In this document: positions 9,936 to 19,929 of the stretch, in pieces
Position numbering within the stretch: position 1 is the first letter of the stretch
How the letters are laid out: each line of letters opens with the position of its first letter
Notes under the pieces: model-generated
Database searches by the model: none
What the model was told of the DNA's origin: nothing
The model's input: the letters and a program-made list of their open reading frames with translations, nothing else
Made by a program: the position numbers and the translations under genes
DNA from: Symsagittifera roscoffensis
Taxonomy: Eukaryota; Xenacoelomorpha; Acoela; Convolutidae
Length of the DNA: 64,000 nt
Reading direction: 5' to 3'
Assembly (NCBI RefSeq): GCF_963678635.1
Contig: NC_087063.1
Coordinates: 38,022,759-38,086,758 of the forward strand

Positions 9936-10172
9936 GACCGCTCAAAAACCGCTCAAAAACCGCTCAAATCTTGCTTGAAAAACCGTTCAAAAATCACCGC
10001 AAGCAATGAGCGGTTTTTGAGCGGTTTTTTAAGCAAGATTTGAGCGGTTTGAGCGGTTTTTCCAAAAAAACCGCCCAAACCGCCTAAACCGCTCAAACCG
10101 CTCAAATCTTGCTGGAAAACCGCTCAAACCGCTCAAATCTTGAGCGCTTTTTGAGCGGGATCTCGACCCGGG
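9936..10172 (+). repeat. Inner left arm: palindromic element with CCCGGGTCGAG end (copy 1)
   Basis: This 237-bp unit is made almost entirely of AAACCGCTC and GAGCGGTTT words and ends GGATCTCGACCCGGG. Its reverse complement matches 10537-10750 nearly base for base, including the CCGCAAGCAATGAGC segment and the GGAAAACCGCTCAAAC segment. It contains its own hairpin: AGCAAGATTTGAGCGGTTTG at about 10032-10051 pairs with its complement at about 10095-10114. CTCGACCCGGG also occurs just before it at 9923-9933. No coding function is likely; the plus-strand frames across it are products of the repeat. Confidence 0.85.
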
Positions 10173-10270
10173 TGGTCGGAAAAAACTAGAAATATAAAAA
10201 CTGGGTGTAGATTTAGTCTGATCATAAAACAACAACCTCAACCCGAGTAGTTTTGAGATGATATACTCAC

Positions 10271-10439
10271 AGTGAACGTCCACTGTGAATGTCGCTCGGC
10301 TGATGCCGACTGCATTTTGAACCTCGCATGCATACTCTCCTACAGAGCCACTTCTGTGCAGCTTCTTGAACCAGAGAGTGGACGTGAACACATTGTTCGC
10401 GCCCAAGGATGACTGAACTTCGAACACACTATCTTTGTA
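10271..10439 (-). CDS. Exon encoding half of an I-set immunoglobulin domain
   Basis: On the minus strand a polypyrimidine run and acceptor (CTTCTCTTTTTTCAG, ending 10440) precede 169 bases of open sequence that stop at a GTGAGT donor (10270-10265). The frame starts at phase 0 with YKDSVFEV and ends after one base of the next codon. It encodes about 56 residues, including GEYACEVQNAVGISRATF and TVDVH, the Y-x-C and N-x-x-G pattern of strands F and G of an I-set Ig domain. The partner strands with the first Cys and Trp must lie in an upstream exon that I could not find. Base composition is near 50 percent GC, far above the surroundings, which supports real coding sequence. Proteins with such domains are usually cell-surface adhesion molecules, receptors or matrix proteins; I cannot tell which. 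Inverted repeats flank it about 100 bp away on both sides. Confidence 0.8.
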
Positions 10440-10536
10440 CTGAAAAAAGAGAAGATATTAGTAATAGAACATTTGATCTGCTGACCCCCGGGCTGAGGTA
10501 TTCGACTCATGATTTGACTGAAACAGTTGGACGACG

Positions 10537-10750
10537 CCCGGGTCGAGATCCCGCTCAAAAACCGCTCAAGATATTGTCGGTTTGAGCGGTTTTCCAGCAA
10601 GATTTGAGCGGTTTGAGCGGTTTGGACTGTTTGGGCGCTCAAAAAAAACCCGCTCAAATCTTGCTTAAAAAACCGCTCATTTCTTGTGGTGATTTTTGAA
10701 CGGTTTTTCAAGCAATTTTCGAGCGGTTTTTAAGCGGTTTTTGAGCGGTC
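10537..10750 (-). repeat. Inner right arm: palindromic element, inverted copy 2
   Basis: It begins CCCGGGTCGAGATCCCGCTC, the complement of the end of copy 1, and runs through the same landmarks to GAGCGGTC at 10750. Small deletions and substitutions shorten it to 214 bp. It faces copy 1 across the Ig exon, 98 bp upstream of the exon acceptor. The two copies could pair over about 200 bases in an unspliced transcript. Confidence 0.85.
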
Positions 10751-10997
10751 CTATAAAAACAACCGATTAAAACCAACAAAAAGGCCTGGAAAGGTAATGT
10801 GATGATAAGATGCAGTTGAAATACTACCCGGGTTGACCTCCTTAAGTATTTTGATCAAAAGGACAATACTCGCAAATGCTTTTACAATAACTCTACTTTT
10901 ACAGCACACTTCGTCAATGTTCCCATATGCGTTTTCTTTTGGCGTCTGGGTGATTTCTGTAACTATTTTTGAATAGCAAAAACTCCCGGAAGTATAA
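10751..10997. other. Spacer between inner and outer right arms
   Basis: This is mostly unique sequence. CCCGGGTTGACC at about 10828 is a diverged copy of the CCCGGGTCGAG end motif. A minus-strand stretch at about 10943-10825 follows a TTACAG acceptor-like site and is open in one frame, but its end does not join in phase to the Ig exon, so I do not call an exon. Confidence 0.4.
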
Positions 10998-11118
10998 ACC
11001 GTTCAAAAATCGCTCAAACCACTCATTTTGAAGCATTATTATGAGCGTAATTGTCTAAAAAAAACCGCTCAAACCGCTCAAATCTTGTTTCAAATTAGTG
11101 AAAAATCTCGACTCGGGC
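10998..11118 (-). repeat. Outer right arm of nested palindrome
   Basis: The 121 bases match the reverse complement of 9430-9550 with few changes, ending ATCTCGACTCGGGC. The block TGAGCGTAATTGTCTAA is the complement of the same block on the left. No target-site duplication flanks the two outer arms (GAATACAT on the left, GTCTGGTT on the right). Confidence 0.85.
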
Positions 11119-11980
11119 GTCTGGTTTTCGTCGCAAATTAAAAAGACGTTCGAACAAAGCCTTTAGTCGAACAGTGTCGAATCATGGGTCGAACACGGTC
11201 GACAGTGTCGAAGAGGGTCAATTCATGGGGAATAGGGTCGAGGTCCGCGACATAAGATCAGAAAGTTGCGACCCAAATCTGGCAATTACAGACCAACGAG
11301 ACTAAAAACATCGCGAACGGTGCGAGCTTCAGTCTTTAGTTAAGTTGCGTCTTCGGTCTTTTCTTAAGTTGCGCTGTCAGTTTGTTCTTCCGACCACAAA
11401 TGGCATGACCCCAAAATTCTGTCTGAGTCGAGGCATTGGATGCTGTTCTTTTACAAATTACGCGATACCGTAAACATTTTACGAAAAACATTTACCAAAA
11501 ACATTTTGAAGCGCTCAGCGTACTAGAAGAAACTTCGAATGAAAAAACAATTGCAATTTGCTTAACTGAAGCTTGACTAACAGATGAACAAATAAAGTCT
11601 GTTGACAAAATTAGCGACTTTCATAAAATTGAGACAAGTTTTCTTTTGTAAAGAGGCGGATGCAGTGGACTTAGCATCAGTGACGGTTTAATTTATCATA
11701 TTTTATTTGAAACAACTTCAAACAAAAAGCAAATTACCACTACAAAGATCAGAGCAAAAGCGAAAAACTCTTTTAAACTATTTGTATTCGTACCGCCTAT
11801 CTCGGTTAGTAAACAAACTTTAATCTATTGGAACCACACTAGAAAAAAAAATTTCTTCCTGTTGCGACGTAAACTGTTTGCGGTGACTTCAGCACAAACA
11901 TTGCAGAAGCCTAGACAAAATTTGTTGAAATCTCAAACAGTTTTGGGGCATAGCATGAGGTTGCTAGACACTAAAACACC
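11119..11980. other. AT-rich sequence with a short GTCGAA-rich patch
   Basis: Between about 11147 and 11240 the words GTCGAA, GGTCGA and GTGTCGAA recur irregularly every 10-15 bases, a degenerate simple repeat. The rest shows no gene, RNA or domain on either strand. Confidence 0.5.
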
Positions 11981-12320
11981 CTAACGAGAACAACTTGATT
12001 AAAACTGGTAATCTGTTCTTTTTAAAGTATTTAGGCTGTTTAAAAGCAATGAAAGCCAAACTTTGGATCATTTCTCTGTCTTAAAAGTTGATCTATTCAA
12101 GTTCATCTATTCAAGTTGATTTTTGATGCATAAGATAATCTTAACGTGAACAAATTGATTAAAACTGGTAATATGGGTAATATGTTTGTTTTTCTTTTAA
12201 ATAATTGAGGCTGTTTAAAAACTCTGGAAGCCAAATTTTGGATCGTTTCTATCTCTTATAAGCAGAAAAAAACAATTTGGAATCATTACTCAAGTTGATT
12301 TTCCATGCATAAAATGGTAA
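11981..12320 (+). repeat. Imperfect tandem duplication, unit about 165 bp
   Basis: Copy 1 (about 11981-12135) and copy 2 (about 12142-12318) share TTGATTAAAACTGGTAAT, AGGCTGTTTAAAA, GAAGCCAAA/TTTTGGATC and CAAGTTGATTTTTGATGCAT-like segments in the same order. Copies differ by many substitutions and small indels, so the duplication is old. No coding content is visible. Confidence 0.7.
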
Positions 12321-13049
12321 AACAATGAGTGAACCTACGTTTAAGCAAAAAATCAGAGAGTGTCTCATGATAAACTATCCCATGATCGCTACATCTTCAC
12401 ATTACTTGACTGTGAAAACGCATTTCGCAAACTGATTGCAGTTTTAACTGAACATTTAAAACAAATTTACCTGAAAAAAAAATGATTACAAATAAGAAAG
12501 TATGGGAAGGTAACACCATTAGAAGCGCAGCCAAACAGGAATCTAAACTGTGGCAAATCTATCACAAATAAAACATTTTCTTGAACCGTGAAAGTTATAA
12601 AAAGCAGGCAAAAAACTAAAGCATCTGATGGGGGACAAGAAAAGATCACACTGTCACCAGAAATTTAGCACAGAACCAAAAAAAGAAATTGCAGGAACTT
12701 TTTTCAAAATTGTCAATCGTTAGATTCAAACCAAAAAATTATGACGCAGATTTTTTTTGAACGAAAAAACGCTTCAACATTTATCTTTCGACCAAAGCAG
12801 AAAAATTAGCATAAGTGATGAAAAAACCAGCATAGCATGAGAAGTGGCGACAAAAATTACAAACATTGTTTGAAGGCCGGTTGTGATAGTTTAAAATTCT
12901 TGAAATGGAACGATTTTTAAAATCAAAAAAAGTACAGAGCGTGTCAGTTTGAAACTTGTTTTCATGGAATCAATATTTGAAAAATTGCCCCAAAGCTGAA
13001 AGAAAAATTCCAAAGTTTTCTTGAAAAAAACTAAACCCCAGAGTGATTA
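12321..13049. other. AT-rich sequence, nothing recognised
   Basis: No exon, RNA gene or repeat is evident. It may include the badly decayed upstream (endonuclease) part of the non-LTR element that becomes readable at 13050, but I can see no motif to support that. Confidence 0.4.
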
Positions 13050-14120
13050 AAAACTGAAAAGTTCTAAGGCAGGGATCTAAACGTAAGCCAGAAAAGTACA
13101 GACCAATTTCCTTACTTCTTATTTTGCGTGAAGTTTTCGAAAAACTAATATACAAAAGAACGAGTTTTTTCAAAATCCACATATTTTACACATTTTGGCT
13201 TCAGACAAAATCAAAGTTCAATTAATGGCGTAGTGTTACTTATCGAAAAGATCTGGTGCGGGTGGTAAAATTAGAAGAAATCAGCACATGTCCGTTTCTG
13301 AACTTAAAAAGCTTTCGACAGGGTTGATCATAGTCAATTTCCTAAATCATTGGTTGTATGGTAATGTTTTTTAAGTATTGACATGCCACCTTGAAAAGAA
13401 GACACAATTTACAAATTTTTGTGAATATAAATAAGCATTAAAAAAAATTTTTCATGGAAGGCTACGTGGATCAGTTTTAGAAACATTTTTTCTTTTTTTT
13501 TTTCAAAATTGTTTCATCCTCAAGTCAACAAAATACTCGCACTTTTCTTTATGCTGACGACATACCAATTTTAACTTCAGAATCAAATGACTCATTAGCT
13601 CAAGGGCATCAAACAATGCTAAACAAAACTAAACGTTAGCTGAATGAAAACATTCTCAGCCCCAAAACAGTTGAATCAAAAAGTCAAAAAAAATTACCAG
13701 AGGCTCGTTATTTAACTGCGAATAAATCAAAATGATACTGAAAGTAGGGATTCTTTTAGGTACTGGAATAACAAAAGTGATTTGAGATTCAAAAAATCAC
13801 GTTTCTATTCTCAGCAGGAAATTAAAATTATTTTGCGGTTGATTTTATCAAAAAAAGTCTTATCAAGAAGCAGTTGATACGTGTATACAAATTATTTGTG
13901 GAGCCTAGTATTCAATATCGAGTATAACATAAGATACTTCAAACAAAACTGTCATGAAACAACTGGATAATGATCTGAAGAGACTATAAAGATTAATTGC
14001 TCTGAGCGTAGAATTGACGCTAAAAGATTAGCACGTGAAACATGCATATCTATGAAAACTTCAAAACAAGGATAAAAATAATCCAAAAACTTGCCCAGAG
14101 GACACTTTACGCAACGTAAA
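13050..14120 (+). pseudogene. Relic of a non-LTR (LINE) reverse transcriptase
   Basis: Successive reading frames on the plus strand spell the motifs of a LINE reverse transcriptase in order. KPEKYRPISLL followed by VFEKLIYKR is at about 13085-13155. FGFRQNQSS followed by VVLLIEKI is at about 13192-13252. LKKAFDRVDHS is at about 13300-13332. A GSVL block is near 13470, and LYADDIPIL, the catalytic YADD box, is at about 13548-13575. LNENILSPKTVE follows at about 13640-13675, and VYKLFVEPSIQY at about 13880-13915. Frames change and stops occur between almost all blocks, so the copy is dead. The YRPISLL and YADD style is that of the Jockey/CR1/RTE-like range, but I cannot fix the clade. The endonuclease is not recognisable. 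Confidence 0.8.
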
Positions 14121-15179
14121 AACGGCTGAAAACCTAGGTCAAATCTCAAAACTATGAATGAACTCGAAAAGCTTAACGACTGGTTAAAAATTAGTAAAGA
14201 ATCATTGCCTATAAGATTGAGGAAAACGCTCCGTTAGTTCTTCAACTATCGAATATATTGGGATAAATTACCCCAAAAAGTTACTAAAACAGCCGCGAAC
14301 AGACAACCAGTTTTTATTAGACAACTTCGTTTCGAACAAAAAAGATCTATCGAACGTAATATACAGCTATTAAGTTTCAAATAACATCTCAACGCAATAA
14401 TTTTACCGCTCATAGAAGTCTTAAAACAGACCAGAAGGTCTCACGAAAATCTCTCAGGTTCATGTTTAAGGGTTCTAAAAATGGTTTTTATAACAAGCAG
14501 TACTTGTACACTAGCCCGAAATCATATTTGTTTATTATTGACTTAAACGTAAATCCGATAAATTGTCAAACACATTCGATTCATGTATCATATGGAAAGT
14601 ATCAGGAGGTAGATCTTAAACTGCAAAAGCGAAAAAAAAACATGATTGATATATAAAAATTTAACTGTTTCAAAGTAAATTTTAATGACAATCAGGCATG
14701 TAACCTTTGTCTGCCTTTACAACTCGTGTAATATATATTCGAAAAGCCAAATGAGGTAACCATTATTTTTGTTAAGTTGTTCAAAAGTGTTTCTCAATCA
14801 TCTTGATTTCAGTCAAAAGAGCATTTAGATCCATAAAACATATGATTGCTAGAAACGAGCAGACAAAAAAGGGGTTGATTGGTTTTTACCCAAAAAAGAC
14901 AAGTTCAGGATGACGAAACACACACGAAACCTTTGAACTTGCAAATAACTGATAGTGATGAAGTGATTTTAAAATTTCATCTCATAATTTTTTTTGTCAA
15001 ATTTCAGTTAAGTTTCATAGAGCTGTAGATAGTTTTTTTTCATAGTTTCAAAAATATACAACAATAATCAAAACATGTAAATTGAAGTAATTATATTGGA
15101 AACGATTTTATTGGAAGTTCGAGCGCCAAAATAAATTTTAGGAGCCAAAAAAATACTGAAACTTACCAAGTTACCGTCT
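14121..15179. other. AT-rich sequence, possibly tail of the LINE relic; no gene recognised
   Basis: The first 300 bases contain fragments such as YWDKLPQKV at about 14255-14280, which resemble the C-terminal end of LINE polyproteins, but the match is too weak to extend the relic. A 64-codon plus-strand frame at 14462-14656 has no family resemblance. Confidence 0.4.
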
Positions 15180-15500
15180 GAAACCTATCTGAATACAATG
15201 AGGATCATATTCGTTATCTTGATACATTAAATGTCTATTACTTATCCTAATGCATAGATAAATCTATAAAGTCTATAAAATCTGGTTAAATCTGGATAAA
15301 TGCATTAACATGTTAAATCTAAACACTATCCTAATTCATGGAAAATCGGGCACCAAAATTTATTTGAAACCTGGATTAACCTATCTTAATACATTGGGAA
15401 ACATACTCTCCCTGTCTTAACACAGTACAAAACCTCATTCATATCTTAATAAATAGCTTGCTGAAAGGATGTTCTATTCTCTATCATAATACATGGCGCT
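15180..15500 (+). repeat. Degenerate minisatellite with TATCTTAATACAT motif
   Basis: Variants of a CTATCTTAATACATTG word preceded by GAAACCT recur about every 50-60 bases: CTATCTGAATACAATG, TTATCTTGATACATTA, TTATCCTAATGCATAG, CTATCCTAATTCATGG, CTATCTTAATACATTG, CATATCTTAATAAATA and CTATCATAATACATGG. It ends about 40 bases before the large satellite array begins but shares no sequence with it. Confidence 0.7.
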
Positions 15501-16599
15501 CAGCAGGCAACCCCCTATTTCTCCTCACTATTCTACTGCTGAATCCGTTCGCAAAAAAAATGTACGATTTTAAGGAAAACTATTCAAGCTTTAAAACTTT
15601 TTTAAAAAATGAGTTGTTCAAGGACTGAATCGGTTCGTAGAAAGTGTAAGTTTTTATTGTAACTACTCAGACAAGGAAACTTGGAAATATTCCAAGTTAT
15701 TCTGTTGACTGAAGCGTTTAGAAAAACAAATTTCATCAAAAATTCAAGCTAAGGGTTGACAGTCAAATTTTTTCAAATTGATAATAGACTTAATCTTTTT
15801 GGAAAACTGTAACTGTTTTTGAGAAAGCTAGTCAAGCTATAGAATTTTGTAACAGTTCTTGTTGTTAATGGACAGATGCGGTTCGTAAAAATCTTATGTA
15901 TTTTCGAGCAAAACATTCAAGCTGTCAAAGTACGAAAAAATTCGAATTTTTCACAGGCTGAATCTCCTCGCAAACAATTTTTTTTAAACAGGATCTATTC
16001 AAATTTTAAGACTGAATTGGTTTGTAAAATCTTAAAATTTGATGGTTTAAAGAAGCTAATCAAGCATAAAACTTTGAATCACTCCCAGTTATTTCATAGC
16101 AAGATTCGGTTTGCTATATTATTAAGCTTTTTTATGCAAGCTATTAAAACTTTAAAATTTTAATATTATCAAGTTCGCAAATGACTGAAACTGTTCGCAA
16201 AATTGTACATTTTCTAAACAATTTATTCAGGTTCTTAAACTTTTAAATGCTTTGAGTTGTTCACAAAATTGTGAATTTTTACAGGCAAGCCATTCAAGCT
16301 GTGAAATATTTCAAGGTGTTTATAGACGAAATTGGTTTGCGAAGAAAGCAAATTTTGTAAGCAAGCTATCCAAGTTATGAGGTTGCAAAACATTTCAAGC
16401 CATTCTATGAAAAGAATCGGTTCGTAAAAATTTCACATACTTCTCCTCAAGCTAGTCAAGCTACAAAACTTTGAAATAAAACAAATTGTTTGCAGACTGA
16501 TTTGGTTTGTAAAAGTTTTATGTTGTTATACCCAGATTTTTAAAATAAGAAGCTTTGGATAATTTCAAGTTGATCATAGACTTAATCGGTTCGCAAAAA

Positions 16600-18520
16600 C
16601 ATCCAATATTTTTCTATACACGCTGTTCCGTTTTCGAACTTTGAAGTGTCGCAAGTTATTTAATAGAACGAATTGGTTTGCGGAGAGAAAAAAAAACTTA
16701 TAAGCAAGCTATTCCAGCACTGAACTTTGAAGGTATAAAGTTTTTTCAGAGACCAAATCCGTTCGCTCAAAAACAAATTTTTCTTAGAAAGCTATTGCTG
16801 CTTTTAACTCTGCATAGTTTCAATTTTCTCATAGACTGAATTGTATGCAAAAACAGTAATTTTTTTTAAAGCTTTTATTCAATATTTGAACATTCGAAAT
16901 ACTTTAATTTAATCATAGAACGAATCGGATTGTAAAATTTTTAAACGTTTTTCTGAGAAAAGACATTCAAATCATGAAACTCAATTTATTCTTTGACTGA
17001 ACTGTTTCGCAAAAACCGTAGTTTCTTTCAGAAGTCTTTCAAGCTGTGAAATTTTCAAGCATTTCAAGTTTTTTCTTAGATAGCTTTCGCTCGCGAAAAG
17101 TTTCAAAATGTTTCCATGCACGCTGTTCCGGTTTTGATATTTGAAGCGTTGCAAGTTATTTCTTAGAAAGAAAAGGTCTGAACTGCGTCGCAAAAATCGT
17201 AGTTTATTTCAGAAGTTTTTCAAGCTAAGAATTTTTGAAGCATTTCAAATTTTTACCAAGATGGATGTGGTTCGCAAAAACTCTCAAAAATTTTCTATAC
17301 ACGCTGTTCCGGTTTTGAACTTTGAACTGCCGCAAGTTGTTTCATAGAACGAATTTGTTTGCGAAAAGAAAAGAGTTATAAGCAAGCTATTCCAGCAGTG
17401 AACTTTGAATTTTTTTCAGAGACCAAAACCGTTGGTTCAAAAAAATTTTTTCTTAGAAAGCTATCGCTGTTTTTAACTCTAAACAGTTTCAATTGGTTTC
17501 ATAGACTGAATTGTATGCAAAATTATAAGGATTTTTTGAGCAAGTTTTTATACAATATATGAACATTCGAAATATTTTGATTTAATCATAGACTGAATCG
17601 GAAGGCAAAAATTTTTACGTTTGTCTCAGGAAGGCCATTCAAATTATGAAAATCTGTTTTTTTGTGCAGGTTGTTCGTAGACTCAACTGGTTCGAAAAAA
17701 CCGTAGTTTCTTTCAGAAGTCTTTCAAGCTGTGAAATTTTCAAGCATTTCAAGTTTTTTCTTAGATAGCATTCGCTCGCGAAAATATTCAAAAATTTTCT
17801 ATGCACGCTGTTCCGGTTTTGATATCTGAAGCGTTGCAAGTTATTTCATCGAGGTAATAGGTCTTTGAAATCAAAGATTTATTAGCCAGCTATTCCAGCA
17901 GCGAACTTTGAAGTTTCCAAGTTTTTTCATCCGAATCCGTTCGCTTGAAAACAACTTTTCTTTGAAAGCTTTTCCAGTTTTTCAATTTGCATAGATTCAA
18001 GAGGATAGATTGAACTGGTCAAATCGTAAGCTTTTGTGAGCAAGCTACTATTCAAATTTTAAAAATTAGAAATAATTTGTTTTGATCACAGACTGAATTG
18101 GATTGCAAATCTTTATTCGTTGTTTTAGGAATGCCATTCAAACTACGAAACTCCTGCCTTTACTTTACAAAGCTTCAAGTTTTTTCAGCGCCTGAGTTGG
18201 TGAATGAAAGTGTAATTTTTGAGCAAACAATGATTGACGCTATGAAAAATTGAAAATGTTTTTTGATCATAGAACTAATCGGATTAAAAGTTTTAATATT
18301 TTTTAGGAATGTCATTCAAGCTGTTTTTTTTTCAGGTTATTCTTAGACTGAATTGGTTCGCAAAAATCGTAGTTTTTTCCAGAAGGCTTTCAAGCTGTGA
18401 AATTTTGAAGCATTTCAAGTTTTTTCTTAGATGAAATTGATTCGCGAAAAATTATATTGTTTTATATGCACGCTCTTTCGGTTTTGATTTTTGAATTGTT
18501 GCAAGTTTTTTCATGAAACG
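16600..18520 (+). repeat. Satellite subdomain with CACGCTGTTCCGGTTTTGA monomers
   Basis: A variant monomer with CACGCTGTTCCGGTTTTGA followed by GAAGCGTTGCAAG recurs at about 16620, 17120, 17300, 17810 and 18470. Between these, the TTTTTCTTAGATAGC and AGCAAGCTATTCCAGCAGTG monomers recur in a fixed order, giving a loose higher-order period of a few hundred bases. Copies differ widely, so this is an older subdomain. Confidence 0.6.
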
Positions 18521-18829
18521 AACCGATTTGCGAAAAAAAAAGTTTATTAACAAGCTATTCCAGCAGTGAATTTTGAAAATTTCAGGTTTTTCAGAGACGA
18601 AATACGTTAGCATAAAAAAAAGATTTTCTTAGAAGGTTATTCCAGCTTAGCTTCAGTTTTTTATAAACTGAATTGGTTTGCAAAAAATAAGGGTTTTTTT
18701 TCAGCAATCTGTTATTGAACATACGAAAAATTGAAAGATTTGATTTAAATCATAGACTGAATCGGATTGCAAAATTTTGAACGTTTTTTTAGGAACACCA
18801 TTCAAGCTATGAAATTCTGTTTTTTCTTC

Positions 18830-19900
18830 AAGTTATTCAGAGACTGAATTGGTTCGCAAATTCGTAGTTGTTTTCAGAAAATTTTTCCAGCTGTTATTTT
18901 TTGAAAAAAGTCATGTTTTTTTAAGACGGAATTGGTTCGCAAAAAAGTTTTTTTCTATACACGCTGTTCTTTTTTTCATAGCTGAAGTGTTCCAAGTTAA
19001 ATCATAGACCGAATCGGTTTGCTAAAAGAAAAGATTTACTAGCCAGCTATTCCAGCAGTGAACTTTGAAGTTTTCAAGTTTTCTTATAGACCAAATTCGT
19101 TCGCTTAAAAAAATCTTAGAAAGCTATTCCAGTTTTTAACATTGCATAGCTTCAAGTTTTTAGATAGACTGAACAAATTAAATAGTAATTTTTTTTGAGC
19201 CATCTTTTATTCAAGCAAAAAAAAATTAGAAATAATTTATTTTGATCAGAGTTTGAATCGGTTTGCAAAACTTTATATTGTTGTTTTAGGAGTGCCATTC
19301 GAACTATGAAACTCCAGCCTTAACTTTGCATTTTTTCTCAGAGCCTGATTTGGTTAAATCGGAAGCTTTTTTGAACAAACTATTATTAACGAAATGGAAA
19401 TTTGAAATTTTTTTTGACCATAGGCCGCCTCGAATTGCAAGTTTTATACTTTTTAGGAATGCCATTCAAGCTATGAAACTCTGTTTTTTTTTTCAGGTTA
19501 TTCTTAGACTGAATTGGTTCGCAAAATTGTAGTTTTTTTCAGAAATCTTTTCAAGCTCTGAAATTTTGGAACATGTCATGTTTCTTATAGACGGAATTGG
19601 TTCGCGAAAAAGTTCAATTTTTTTCTCTACACGCTGTTCTTTTTTTCATAGCTGAAGTGTTCCAAGTTAAATCATAGACCGAATCGGTTTGCTAAAAGAA
19701 AAGATTTATTAGCCAGCTATTCCAGCAGTGAACTTTGAAGTTTTCAAGTTTTTTTATAGACCAAATCCGTTCGCTTAAAAAAATCTTTGAAAGCTATTCC
19801 AGTTTTTAACTATGCATAGCTTCAAGTTTTTTTTGTAGAGGGAATTGGTTCGCGAAAAGCTCAAAATGTTTTCTATGCAAGCTGTTCATGTGTTGACCTT
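18830..19900 (+). repeat. Higher-order repeat, about 671-bp period
   Basis: CACGCTGTTCTTTTTTTCAT followed by AGCTGAAGTGTTCCAAG, TAAATCATAGACCGAATCGG and AGCCAGCTATTCCAGCAG occurs at about 18960 and again at about 19631. The match is close over several hundred bases, including the AAATCCGTTCGCTTAAAAAA block downstream. Confidence 0.75.
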
Positions 19901-19929
19901 CCAAAGGTTTCAAGATATTTCATAGACTG

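Noticed and set aside
9723-10427. Open frames running through the palindromic arms on both strands
   Set aside because: They are read-through of GAGCGGTTT-type repeats; only the part at 10271-10439 on the minus strand has exon features.
10825-10943. Possible upstream half of the Ig domain (open frame after a TTACAG acceptor)
   Set aside because: The only plausible donor leaves a phase that would read a stop in the next exon, and the expected Cys and Trp pattern is missing.
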